This document shows positions 10,185 through 19,218 of a stretch of DNA of 64,000 nucleotides, in pieces. The notes under the pieces are model-generated. The model searched no databases and was not told the origin of the DNA. It saw only the letters and a program-made list of their open reading frames with translations. Source of the DNA: Dendrophyllia cribrosa (Eukaryota > Cnidaria > Anthozoa > Scleractinia > Dendrophylliidae); assembly GCA_024195265.1 (NCBI GenBank), contig JAJLRJ010000011.1, positions 3,378,866 through 3,442,865 on the forward strand, in the 5' to 3' direction. Positions within the stretch are counted from its first letter, which is position 1; each line of letters starts with the position of its first letter. The translations under genes and the position numbers were made by a program.

Positions 10185-11176
10185 TTTGGACATTTCGTGC
10201 TGCATATATATACAATATCTCACTTTGCCCGTCTCAGTCCCCACGCGGCCAGAGACTTCGATTTTACTTCGGCGGCCATTGGTATCAAACTTTGGCCGAT
10301 AAAATAACACCAGAACTTCAATCTTGTTAAAATACACTGCAGATGTGGACGTAGTAGCTTCGAGAAATGCCCCCTAAACTTTCAGAGTGAGAGAATCAGA
10401 AGAAAGTGAAAAAATCTCCGGATTTGCAGTTTTATAGATCGATCTACGATCGAGAGGAAAGTGCTTCTTTGGGCTTGTTTAACTGATGATTCAGTCTCTA
10501 ATACTTCCAGGATGGATTCTACAGCTTCATATGTTATTTGTCTGACAGTTTTCTCAATCTTACAAGGTAAGAATAAAGTATTTTGGTTTTTATTTCCTCA
10601 AAACCGCATGTAGAATATAGTGTTTTGGCTCATGTAGAATATAGTATTTTTAGCTCGTACCAGAATAGAGTATTTCGACTTTATTGCCGCAAAACCGCAT
10701 GTAGAATAAAGTATCTTGGCTCATGTAGAATAAAGTATCTCGGCTCATGTAGAATAAAGTATTTTGGATTATTTATAAAGTATTTTGGTTTTTATTGAAA
10801 CAATACGCATGCGTATTGCTTAAATTTCTCAGTGTTAACCAAAAGCGAAACCACAAGTAAGCGGATTGTTGAACTAGCCACTATAAATAGAAGAAACACC
10901 ACATATGTTTCTTAGTTCAATAGATTTTGGTGAAGTCTAGGGAGGTGAAAGCTGGCCAACTTTCTGAATCCCGTTTAAAGGCTTGTGCGAATGATTGAAT
11001 TACAGAGTAGAGGGGGATGTCTTCCAGTGGACGGTACCCCCGGGTGAGCCCGCTCCGGCCCTACTGGTTCCAGGGGGGTGCCAAACAGAATTCTCCTAGG
11101 AGTTCTCGCCCTCGCTCCCAGAGGTAAAATGTGGAAATGACAACCGCCTTGTCAGCGGTTAAAGTCCTAGCCTAGG
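10185..11176. other. gene-free interval in E1 with a minisatellite
   Basis: About 1 kb between the nuclease and the VLTF3-like gene. It holds a TATATATACAATAT stretch near 10205, roughly six copies of a 24-bp unit built on CATGTAGAATAAAGTATTTTGG (10600-10790), and GC-richer unique sequence near 11010-11210. Low coding quality suggests foreign sequence inserted in E1, but I found no matching ends. Confidence 0.5.
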
Positions 11177-11965
11177 CTAGGCAAAGAACTGCCACCGGCA
11201 CCCCCCTGCAAGGGTTTTTGCCCTTCTTGTTGACCTGTCACGCAATGTGTCACGCGTGACAAGTAACGCAATGTCACACATCTTTTCAAGCATGATCTTC
11301 CAGTTTTGTTCATGTTTATGCATTGATTTTTGTGGAACTTGTAGCCAGAAGTAATTGACAATATCCCGTTGTGGATATTTTTGTACAATTGTATCCAAGA
11401 TTTTGTTGGCCACAAATGGCATAGAGATTCTTTTCGGTAGATATTCTTCAATGGATTTGAAGGAATCATTTGCTTGTTGTATTTCTTCGGAGGACAAGCA
11501 GACGTAGGGTTCACAAATTTTCAGATGTTTGTTGAGATAGCTTCTGAAGTTGTAGTGTTTGGTGGACATTCTTTTTTTGGTAATTTTGTAATCACCACCA
11601 TAGAGTTCGTTATAATCGAAGGTCACACCATCCAGAGGCTCTAATAGCCCGCAGTCCTCACAGCAAAGTTCTGATGAAAACATCCTGAGGTTTAATTTGC
11701 CTTTGCAGTTTTGGCAGAATTTTATCCTTTCATTCAAAAGGATGAAAGGTGAGTGTGGGGTATATTGTGCCTCGGGAGAAAGACACTCCTTGATGTGATG
11801 AAGGCGTTCTGGTAGGTTTGAACGCCGTATTTCCTTGGTGTAGTTTTCGAGTGAGCGCAGGAGGATAAATTTGTATTCTTTATCCAGCTCATCGAGTTTG
11901 GCTTTGTATTCGCCTTTAGTGTCCAAGGACCGAACATCAGCCAGTTGTTTAGCGAACTTCTCCAT
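11177..11965 (-). CDS. VLTF3-like late transcription factor (zinc ribbon)
   Basis: About 262 residues. A zinc ribbon is visible as FCQNCKG followed after about 14 residues by CCEDCG. Then come a basic segment with KHYNFRSYLNKHL, a segment LPKRISMPFVANKI, and SMHKHEQNWKIMLEKMCD, a layout I associate with the poxvirus A2L/VLTF3 late transcription factors. The start at 11965 is chosen because TGTATATCC lies directly before that ATG; the longer frame to 12001 has no such motif. The last 20 or so codons may be altered by adjoining repeat-like DNA. Predicted role: directing late viral transcription. Assignment is by motif order only. Confidence 0.65.
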   Translation of the reverse strand: MEKFAKQLADVRSLDTKGEYKAKLDELDKEYKFILLRSLENYTKEIRRSNLPERLHHIKECLSPEAQYTPHSPFILLNERIKFCQNCKGKLNLRMFSSELCCEDCGLLEPLDGVTFDYNELYGGDYKITKKRMSTKHYNFRSYLNKHLKICEPYVCLSSEEIQQANDSFKSIEEYLPKRISMPFVANKILDTIVQKYPQRDIVNYFWLQVPQKSMHKHEQNWKIMLEKMCDIALLVTRDTLRDRSTRRAKTLAGGCRWQFFA

Positions 11966-12048
11966 GGATATACACCGTGTTGTGTATTCAATTGGACGCA
12001 AAGGATTTTTCCCTCAAGATTTGTAGGTTAAATCCAGAGTTTAGTTTC

Positions 12049-12723
12049 TCAAATCGGACTTGGATGCTGCGAGAAGACCTGAAACTCTTGTTTGACTTGT
12101 TTGACTTCCTTGCGAAGTTCGTTTTTGAGTTTCTCGAGGTCTGGTGATTGTGTTTGAGTGGCAACGCCTTTTTTTGCCTTAACACCATCCCTGATTGCAG
12201 CTTTGAGTTCGTGATATTTTTCCACCTCACGAGTAATTATGTTGAATTCTGTATCACTGATCCTCTTGTCTTCCAGAGCTTTTGAGATTAGCTCATTGAC
12301 AGTGTTGCGTTTAGCCAGTGCCAGTGTATAGATCTTCTCATGTTTAGTCACTTTCCGCTCTAGCCTCTTGTTGACAGCTGTAAAGCCAACTGATGACAGC
12401 CCGCAAAGCGTGGCAACGCCGGCAAGTGCTGGGCTTGCAACAATGCCAAACCCAGTCAATGCAGTGGCTAGGGCTCCTGATGACAGCCCAACAGAAAGCG
12501 ACCCAAGGCCAACCGCCGAGTAATGAACCAATGATTGGGTTCGTTTATATTTCTTTGCGACTTGCCTGTAGTGCTCGGCTTCGCCAGACAGTTCCTTAAG
12601 CAAGTCAGAAATCTTTTTGAGCCGGAAATCTTCTGCATTGATTTGAGTGATCTCACGCGTAGGGTAGAGTGGTTGTGTCTCGCTGTATTCGGGGGCTGAT
12701 GGAAGCACATTGGCAGAACTCAT
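12049..12723 (-). CDS. membrane-associated protein with glycine/alanine-rich core
   Basis: 224 residues with an N-terminal polar part, a helical segment, a hydrophobic stretch (about residues 68-112, rich in G, A, S and L, likely one or two membrane segments or a glycine-zipper), then a long charged helical C-terminus ending in a coiled-coil-like EKLKNELRKEVKQVKQEF. The promoter-like GCATATATATACCC stands 7 bases before the ATG. I recall similar uncharacterised proteins in cnidarian genomes, consistent with a conserved gene of this viral lineage. Function unknown; a virion or virus-induced-membrane protein is a guess. Confidence 0.6.
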   Translation of the reverse strand: MSSANVLPSAPEYSETQPLYPTREITQINAEDFRLKKISDLLKELSGEAEHYRQVAKKYKRTQSLVHYSAVGLGSLSVGLSSGALATALTGFGIVASPALAGVATLCGLSSVGFTAVNKRLERKVTKHEKIYTLALAKRNTVNELISKALEDKRISDTEFNIITREVEKYHELKAAIRDGVKAKKGVATQTQSPDLEKLKNELRKEVKQVKQEFQVFSQHPSPI

Positions 12724-12746
12724 GGCGTGGGTATATATATGCTTTT

Positions 12747-13409
12747 TTAATTTATCTCAACTTCAAATTCTAAGGGCCTCCCATTGAAGTCAAAGAGGTT
12801 GTCATCTTTATCCCGCACAGACAGTGTGATAGAGTTAACAAATTCGCCAGACGAGGTGTCACGCAAGACATGCTGTGGTGTTGGTTGGTAATGAACCTTT
12901 TCAAATGGTTTCCCACGAATGTCGAAGCGCCCCAACACACTTGAAGGTTTGCCATTGAGCAAGTTCTGTTCTTTGTCAACCAGGTCGCAGTGGACAAAGT
13001 AAGTGCTTGGAGATGTAAACCCTTTGACAACTGCACTCCAAAACGGTGTACCACTTATACCCAGAAAATCTGTCAGATTTTTACTAAACGTTACATTATT
13101 GGGACTTTTAATTAACATTATTCCTTCTGCTGTGAGTGTATCAACTGTTAGATCAATAACTGGTCTATTCTTTTTTATCTCAATGAAATCTTTTACAAAG
13201 TTGTCCACTGTGTAAAACCCTGGAACTAAGAACACTTCAGTAGTCTTTCCAGTACTGTCAGGTGCTGAGATAACCGCTCTTTCTTTCAAGTTGTACCACG
13301 AGTTGGTGAGTGAGGCAGACAGGAGCCGGATGTAATTGGGCATCGGAAGTGCGTGATCAAAGTACACCGTGTCTGGGTTCGAAGTCGTGACAAATGTCAA
13401 CACAACCAT
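12747..13409 (-). CDS. candidate minor capsid (penton-like) protein, paralogue 1
   Basis: 220 residues, intact. Mainly beta-strand-like composition with a motif YFVHCDLVDKEQNLLNGKPS and a C-terminal GRPLEFEVEIN. The next gene is a paralogue of the same length and ending. Size and position in a structural cluster fit a single-jelly-roll minor capsid protein of Polinton type, but I see no diagnostic residue; this is inference. Promoter-like TTATATATACTC lies 12 bases before the ATG. Confidence 0.5.
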   Translation of the reverse strand: MVVLTFVTTSNPDTVYFDHALPMPNYIRLLSASLTNSWYNLKERAVISAPDSTGKTTEVFLVPGFYTVDNFVKDFIEIKKNRPVIDLTVDTLTAEGIMLIKSPNNVTFSKNLTDFLGISGTPFWSAVVKGFTSPSTYFVHCDLVDKEQNLLNGKPSSVLGRFDIRGKPFEKVHYQPTPQHVLRDTSSGEFVNSITLSVRDKDDNLFDFNGRPLEFEVEIN

Positions 13410-14006
13410 GACAGATGCGAGTATATATAAGTTTATTTTATTTCAATTTCAAATTCCCAGGGCATGCCTTTGAAGTCAACGAGGTTGCTCTTTTCATCTC
13501 TGATCGACAGTGTGATGTCATTTACATGTTTACCAGATCCATCGACACTATGCCAGACGCCATGTTGGGCCACTTGGTAGTTGATCTTCTCAAAAGGTTT
13601 TCCGGTTACATCAAAACGAGCCAATAAGCTTGAAGGTTTGCCATTGAGAAGGTTCTGTTCTTTGTCAAGCAGATCGCAGTAGACAAAGTATGTGCCTGGA
13701 AGTTTGAAACCCTTTATGGTAAAATTAGGATACGTTTTTATGTCTATATGAAACAATCTTGAGAGATTTGGGGAAACCCATATTATGTATTTTTGTCCTG
13801 GGTTTAAAATAGAAAGAACGCCAAGTTCATATGGTTTTGCCTGCAGAGCAATACCCTTTTCTTTAAATTTACCATTTATCATGTCTGCAAGGCTATTAGG
13901 AGTAACAAACCCAGGGCCAATGTCAATGATGGTAGTCTTTGGGTTATCACCAGAAGGGACTGCGGCTATTTTCACTTTTTCTGCCAAGTTATGCCACGAA
14001 TTGTAA

Positions 14007-14094
14007 TTCTGTTCTCTTGCGCTACGCTTAGCCGCACAGAAATCATTTCCAATGTAACACTCACACGAGTTGGAGGAGGGCCCGCCAGTAATCT
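14007..14094 (-). repeat. split direct repeat B2
   Basis: 88-bp copy of B1 forming the 3' end of the retroelement. The spacer 14095-14255 lies between B2 and A2. Confidence 0.85.
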
Positions 14095-14255
14095 TTATTG
14101 TTACAGAATGTGTACATATACCAAAGATACAATATAAATAGGATGTATTCTAACTAAGATGAAATACATGCTGCGATTGCAGTATACCGTAAACACAATT
14201 TATACATAACTGGTGCGGATAATGATAATAACCTGGGGCAGAAAAATACGCAAAT

Positions 14256-14396
14256 ATGAAAAGTAGCCCCGAGGAACAACCTCGTCGTAAGAATACTGGT
14301 AGGCTTCAATAACGAATGTGAATCAAGGAGTGGTATAAATACCACTCCTGTGTATATGACACGCATACCGTTATGCGTGCCCCAAGGGAAATACAT
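14256..14396 (-). repeat. split direct repeat A2
   Basis: Copy of A1 (18879-19019), directly abutting B1. Confidence 0.85.
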
Positions 14397-14484
14397 TTCT
14401 GTTCTCTTGCGCTACGCTTAGCCGCACAGAAATCATTTCCAATGTAACACTCACACGAGTTGGAGGAGGGCCCGCCAGTAATCT
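14397..14484 (-). repeat. split direct repeat B1
   Basis: 88 bp beginning TTCTGTTCTCTTGCGCTACG on the plus strand; copy of B2 at 14007-14094. Confidence 0.85.
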
Positions 14485-14547
14485 CAAACCCAAAGAACCA
14501 GGTGTCGGAAGTGGATCAATAATGCCGATTGCTGACCACTATCATGA

Positions 14548-15540
14548 CTATATGTCCAAATTGAGACTAACCAACAATTGGTGTTTAATGTCCTCACGAC
14601 AGTAAAGATCTTTTGATCTCTCGCTTTTCCATCTACCGTGTGTCTTAACGACTCTGTCAGGTATATCATTGTTGGCAGCGGCAGTAGCCCCCCCAATCCT
14701 AAGTGAATGTAAACCAGAATAGGAGGTATCCAAACCAATGGCTCTAAGTTTGCCTAATATAACCTCTCTAGCCCTAGAGTAAGAAAATTTGGTTCCAGGT
14801 CTGAGGAAATATCCTCTCGCCTTGCTGCCACCCAGAGAACGAAATACATATTCGTCGGACTGAACATTATCTTGAGCCAAATTAGCATATCTGTTGAGCA
14901 TAGCATATGGGCACGTAGATCTGCCTGTTTTGGCGACTAGTCTGGTGCAACCTTCCCGATATTGGTCGGCCTTACTCTTGGAAATAAAGATGGAAAAATA
15001 AGTGGCCTCAAAATGAACGTCGGACCACTTTAAATTAGATACCTCGTCATAGCGTAAAGACGCTGCAAAAGCGATTAAGCAAAAACAAACATCTCTAATG
15101 TCCGAAAGGGTGGCATCGGCTGTAGCAAATTTGTCTACAAGCTGATGTAAATGAATGGGAAGAATAGGCGATCTTTTGCTGTGTGAAACCGACGATGCGA
15201 GTCTTCTTTTGCAGCCTTCTAATATGAGCTTAGTAAACGCAGAATCGCATGGATTCAAAACAGCGCATGACCTATGAAAAAAGCTTATAGCATAAAACGC
15301 GGAGGATAAATACGAAAATGAATAACCCGACTGAGCGATATTAATTAAATAAAGCGCCAAAAAGGTATCGTTGGCGGGAAAATACTGACATTCGGGAAAC
15401 ATCAAGGTCCAGGCTTTCCACATTTGAAAATGCTGTAGGTATCCTTTGAGCGTGGATGGAGCTCTACTTTTGGCAAGTGTGGTAGATGCTTCCGCTGCGA
15501 GACTTCTCGACGTAGGGTTCGAAATAAATCTGAAGCGATT
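14548..15540 (-). CDS. tyrosine recombinase of the Ngaro-like element
   Basis: Integrates the circular cDNA by site-specific recombination. Catalytic-type residues are visible: R in AASLRYDEV, the HSLRIGG box (H-x-x-R), HGRWKS, and a tyrosine in KDLYCRED near the C-terminus. From the first ATG (15423) the protein has 291 residues, but the frame is open and similar in character up to about 15540 (including APSTLKGYLQHF, a typical N-terminal SAM-like fold), so the true start is upstream or the protein is made from the longer pol transcript. Confidence 0.85.
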   Translation of the reverse strand, partial: NRFRFISNPTSRSLAAEASTTLAKSRAPSTLKGYLQHFQMWKAWTLMFPECQYFPANDTFLALYLINIAQSGYSFSYLSSAFYAISFFHRSCAVLNPCDSAFTKLILEGCKRRLASSVSHSKRSPILPIHLHQLVDKFATADATLSDIRDVCFCLIAFAASLRYDEVSNLKWSDVHFEATYFSIFISKSKADQYREGCTRLVAKTGRSTCPYAMLNRYANLAQDNVQSDEYVFRSLGGSKARGYFLRPGTKFSYSRAREVILGKLRAIGLDTSYSGLHSLRIGGATAAANNDIPDRVVKTHGRWKSERSKDLYCREDIKHQLLVSLNLDI

Positions 15541-15659
15541 TGTAAAAAAGAGAAAAACTGTATGTTAATAAGCGCAGAAGCAAACCGAATCAATGATGAC
15601 CCTCAACAAGGCGTGAAAACCAACATAACATGTACTAAGATTAATGTATACTGACAAAG

Positions 15660-15985
15660 CCCGTGGCCTTTCATGCTTTCACCCGCGGAGGTAAAAGTAA
15701 TGGATATACGCGGCCCATGGCCGTTCGAACTTACGCCCGTGGCGACAAAATATAAGAAAAATGCACGGCCCGTGGCCTTCATGCTTTCCCCCCGTGGGGG
15801 CAAATATAACACATACGCATGGCCCATGGCCTGCCCAGTTTACCAATGGCGACGAATATAACAAATATGCACAACCCATAGGCCTTAGTGCAGCCGCCCA
15901 TGGCGGCAAAAATATAATACGTATACCAACCCATGTCCTTGCGAACGTTCGCCCGTGGCGACAAATGTAATAAAATAGACGCTTC
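15660..15985. repeat. ~54-bp tandem repeat in the 3' part of the RT ORF
   Basis: About six degenerate units, each opening with CCCRTGGCC and containing a second CCCGTGGCG-like block followed by ATATAA. Fifty-four bases are 18 codons, so the repeats keep the reading frame open. Confidence 0.7.
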
Positions 15986-18525
15986 CGAATAAATAACCGT
16001 TGTCGTTCAATCTCGATTCTGCCACCCATGGCATTGTAATGCAACATCAATCGAACCAAATAAGCCCCTTTTCGCCCTATGATAAAAAATGAACTAAGTG
16101 GCATCAAGAAGAATGACAAGAACCGAGGATTTAAACCGAGTGGGCGAAAAGACTGTATCAGGGATAGGCTGATAGTGAGAAAAAATCCATGAAGGATCCG
16201 CGAACTCGAGAACTTGACTGATAGATGGCCGATAATGGTGTCTGGGGAACAGAACGGGCCAAAAAACGCTGAGGGCCAATTCGGGACCACTAAGGCACCG
16301 CGAGCTCTAGTAGCCTCTAAGTGAAAAATAGCACGCGAGATGAGGTAAATAGGTGGCACGAGCCAATTATTCTCACCTGCCCAACTGGCACTGAACGCAT
16401 CTACGCCTGAAGAACCGGGACACCAAAACTTAGAGAAAAATTTGGCACACTTGGTATTGTCAGAAGAAGCAAAGCGATCTACAGCGAATGGACCGAAAAT
16501 TAAACTAATGTAATCAAAGAATTGCGTAGAAAGGCGCCAATCGTCATAATCGACAATCCTGCTCGTGCAGTCTGCGAAATCGTTCAGGGATCTGGGGATC
16601 CATTCAATCTCTAATGAAACATTGTGACGCACGCAAAATCTAAAGATCCTGATGGCCAAATCGTGTAAACGAAAAGACATGCTACCGTTTTTAGCTATGA
16701 CCACTGCGTTTTTATTGTCAGTAAAAACCTTCACGGTTTTCCCTTGAACCAATGACTTGAATGATTGGAGCCCATATAGAATAGCCAATAATTCCCTAGC
16801 ATTGCTATCTTGTATTTTCTGCATGGACGTGAAAGCTTGGAAATAAAGCTCGAATTCCTCTGAATCGACACACAGGCCATGACCCCCGCACGCAAACGCA
16901 CTGACATCTGTATGAATGATAACAACGGGCGCGGAATAATGAAGAAGTGATTTACCATTGATCTTAGAACAATTAAGCAGCCAAAATTCAATCTCATCCA
17001 TGCAATGTGAAAAATATTGATACTTAGTTAAATCGATAGGAATCTCCCAGGATTCACCTCGAAAATAAACGGCGGACTGTAAATATCTGGACATGATGAG
17101 AGTGACATTGCCTACGCCTGGCGCTAAAGAAATAATCTTACCAACAACCGAAGCGAGCGTACGCGGAGTAATGCTATGCACAGAACTTCTAAGCGATAGC
17201 AGAGCGTTTTTGAGCTTATCTATCCTGGCGCGTGGAATGGACAGAATACCATCACGCAGGTTCCATAACAAACCTAACCATTCCAAAACCAGGGTCGGCA
17301 ACCAAACTGATTTAGCGTGATTAGCAACAACGCCAGCGTTAGCCAAGTCAGAACGAACGCTTTCAGAAACTGACGAGGTACTATCAAAATCCGCCTCGCA
17401 ACCCTCACCGTCATCCAGATATAATACAAAATGAAAACCCTGTGCTCTCCATCGTCTGACGAGAGGACGAAACAATTTAGTAAACAAATACGGAGCCGAA
17501 GACAAACCGAACGGGAGAACGTTGAAACAAAAATATCTAGGCTTATCCGAACCGAGTGGCCAAGAGAAACCTAAAAATTGTTGGTGTGCGTGAGCGATAT
17601 CAATGTGGTGATACCCAGACTTCATATCAAATTTGAACATGAAACCGCCTGGAACTGCGTACTGGACAAAAACCTTCCAATCCTCCATTTTAAACCGCTC
17701 TTTAGCCACAAACTGATTAACATGCCTGAGATCAAGAATTAACCTAGGCTTGTGCTCCGAATTGAATGAAACAGACAATGGGTTAACAACCGTAGAGGCC
17801 GAAAAAACTTCAGTAATTAAACCTAAGTCTAACAAGGATGAAACGGCTTCCGAAACAAACGCTGAATTAACCCTAGCAGACTTGTTGTTAGGCAACACAA
17901 CGCTTGTGGGCATGGAAAGAAAAGGAATGAAATAACCATGCTTGATTATATTCAGTACCCAATCAGAAGCACCCAACTGGATCGAAAAATGTAAATGTGC
18001 TCTTAACCGGCCTTTAACAATAGGCACTGAAGTACCCTGTTCGTATTCGTATAGATTGTTTCTAAAATAGTCAATGAGGTGATCATCAGTAAACTTATCT
18101 GATATTAACTCATCCATTTCTTGCTCTATAGGACTCCGCGGTCCATTATGGCAACTAGCGGTCGTAGTTTCCGCAAAAGGGAGCTCTGGTCGAGGTAGAG
18201 GTGGAGTTTCCACGAGGGGATTTGGCGAAGCGAACGGGGCAATCACGGACCCAGTGTGTTGAACTGCCGCAGAAACGGCAGCCATTCCTGAACTGATCTT
18301 GGGTCCAGGGTTGTGGACCATAGTAGGGCTGATAGGGTTGTCTGAACCCTCGCTGATAGTTGGAAAGACCTCGGGGGGCTGTAGAGTATTGTGAATTTCT
18401 GCTCTGAAAACGCTCCACATTTCTCTTGGATCTGTTACGAGAGGCTCGTTCTCTGATGGCTTCTTTCTCGGCAGCTCGTATTTTCTTATCATCGTCAATA
18501 TCAAGAGCAACAGCGTTGCTCTCAT
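15679..18525 (-). CDS. reverse transcriptase-RNase H of the Ngaro-like element
   Basis: 948 codons. RT motifs: MFKFDMKSGYHHI, FNVLPFGLSSAPYLF and the catalytic YLDD (in FVLYLDDGEG). RNase H follows, with IIHTDVSAFACGG, NARELLAILYGL, VFTDNKNAV and NDFADCTSR supplying the acidic residues. A further C-terminal domain (around FAVDRFASSDN and PPIYLISRAI) is as in other YR retroelements. The first ~120 codons overlap the Gag ORF in another frame, so expression by frameshift is likely. The last ~100 codons are translated 54-bp tandem repeats. Confidence 0.85.
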   Translation of the reverse strand: MRATLLLLILTMIRKYELPRKKPSENEPLVTDPREMWSVFRAEIHNTLQPPEVFPTISEGSDNPISPTMVHNPGPKISSGMAAVSAAVQHTGSVIAPFASPNPLVETPPLPRPELPFAETTTASCHNGPRSPIEQEMDELISDKFTDDHLIDYFRNNLYEYEQGTSVPIVKGRLRAHLHFSIQLGASDWVLNIIKHGYFIPFLSMPTSVVLPNNKSARVNSAFVSEAVSSLLDLGLITEVFSASTVVNPLSVSFNSEHKPRLILDLRHVNQFVAKERFKMEDWKVFVQYAVPGGFMFKFDMKSGYHHIDIAHAHQQFLGFSWPLGSDKPRYFCFNVLPFGLSSAPYLFTKLFRPLVRRWRAQGFHFVLYLDDGEGCEADFDSTSSVSESVRSDLANAGVVANHAKSVWLPTLVLEWLGLLWNLRDGILSIPRARIDKLKNALLSLRSSVHSITPRTLASVVGKIISLAPGVGNVTLIMSRYLQSAVYFRGESWEIPIDLTKYQYFSHCMDEIEFWLLNCSKINGKSLLHYSAPVVIIHTDVSAFACGGHGLCVDSEEFELYFQAFTSMQKIQDSNARELLAILYGLQSFKSLVQGKTVKVFTDNKNAVVIAKNGSMSFRLHDLAIRIFRFCVRHNVSLEIEWIPRSLNDFADCTSRIVDYDDWRLSTQFFDYISLIFGPFAVDRFASSDNTKCAKFFSKFWCPGSSGVDAFSASWAGENNWLVPPIYLISRAIFHLEATRARGALVVPNWPSAFFGPFCSPDTIIGHLSVKFSSSRILHGFFLTISLSLIQSFRPLGLNPRFLSFFLMPLSSFFIIGRKGAYLVRLMLHYNAMGGRIEIERQRLFIRKRLFYYICRHGRTFARTWVGIRIIFLPPWAAALRPMGCAYLLYSSPLVNWAGHGPCVCVIFAPTGGKHEGHGPCIFLIFCRHGRKFERPWAAYIHYFYLRG

Positions 18526-18880
18526 AATGTTTAACTGTCAACCAACCGGCGTCGGAGGAGTCAGCAATCCTAATCTTTCGATTCCTTTCTTCGATAAACA
18601 ATATTAACTCGCCAATCAAGTCGTTCTTCTGTTGTATGTCCTCAGCAGAAGCGGCTGCCTTGGCCTTGTCGATAGTTTCGAGGTTGAACTTATAGTTCTT
18701 CTCGTTATGAATACTTTTAAAGTTGATATCGGCGCTCTTCTTAATCTGTTGTGAAATAGACAGAGCCGACTCTGCACAGTCGTTAGCCTTTGATAGCTGC
18801 GTTGCCAATATATCCCTGTGATCTTTCAGCTCTTTAAGAATAAATGTCTTCAAAGAATCTAAATCTTCTGTAGTAGCCAT
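18155..18880 (-). CDS. Gag-like protein of the Ngaro-like element
   Basis: 241 residues: an alpha-helical, coiled-coil-like N-terminal half, a basic arginine/serine-rich segment and one CCHC zinc knuckle (CRFCGSSTHWVRDC). The start codon is at the inner edge of repeat A1. The protein probably binds and packages the element RNA. Confidence 0.75.
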   Translation of the reverse strand: MATTEDLDSLKTFILKELKDHRDILATQLSKANDCAESALSISQQIKKSADINFKSIHNEKNYKFNLETIDKAKAAASAEDIQQKNDLIGELILFIEERNRKIRIADSSDAGWLTVKHYESNAVALDIDDDKKIRAAEKEAIRERASRNRSKRNVERFQSRNSQYSTAPRGLSNYQRGFRQPYQPYYGPQPWTQDQFRNGCRFCGSSTHWVRDCPVRFAKSPRGNSTSTSTRAPFCGNYDR

Positions 18881-19019
18881 GAAAAGTAGCCCCGAGGAAC
18901 AACCTCGTCGTAAGAATACTGGTAGGCTTCAATAACGAATGTGAATCAAGGAGTGGTATAAATACCACTCCTGTGTATATGACACGCATACCGTTATGCG
19001 TGCCCCAAGGGAAATACAT
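18879..19019 (-). repeat. split direct repeat A1
   Basis: 141 bp, matching 14256-14396. It ends at the Gag start codon and contains a GTGGTATAAATACCACTCC palindrome with a TATAAATA core, a likely promoter. Confidence 0.85.
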
Positions 19020-19218
19020 AACGAGGCAGACAGGAGGCGGATGTAGTGTGCATTCTGGATCACGTGATTAAAGTACAGAGTGTAGGGGTTCGAAGTTGTG
19101 GCAACTGTAAGCACAACCATGGTGTGTATATGTAAGTTTATTGGGAAAAACATAAATATATACACAGGAAAACATTGTGTACATAATTAACATTTTATAA
19201 TTATAATTATATACAATC

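Larger units (their letters stand above)
14007..19019 (-). mobile_element. Ngaro-like tyrosine-recombinase retroelement
   Basis: 5013 bp, on the minus strand. It has split direct repeats in the order A1 (18879-19019), ORFs, B1 (14397-14484), A2 (14256-14396), spacer, B2 (14007-14094). A is 141 bp and B is 88 bp, and each pair is nearly identical. This is the A1...B1-A2-B2 arrangement of Ngaro/PAT-type elements. Three ORFs encode Gag, RT-RNase H and a tyrosine recombinase, all largely open. The near-identity of the repeats and open ORFs point to recent insertion. No clear target duplication, as expected for recombinase-based integration. Confidence 0.9.
13433..19120 (-). pseudogene. candidate minor capsid paralogue 2, split by Ngaro-like element
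   Basis: The C-terminal part (13433 to about 14006) is homologous to the neighbouring 12747-13409 gene: YFVYCDLLDKEQNLLNGKPS and the same C-terminal pattern. The first ~33 codons lie at 19020-19120, on the other side of a 5.0-kb retroelement, and correspond to the start of paralogue 1 (VLTVATTSNP against VLTFVTTSNP). A TACATATACACACC motif precedes the ATG at 19120. The two pieces read in a consistent frame, so the insertion is the visible lesion. Confidence 0.75.

Noticed and set aside
11988..12230. 80-codon minus-strand ORF between the VLTF3-like gene and its neighbour
   Set aside because: It overlaps the end of the 12049-12723 gene in another frame and has no promoter motif.
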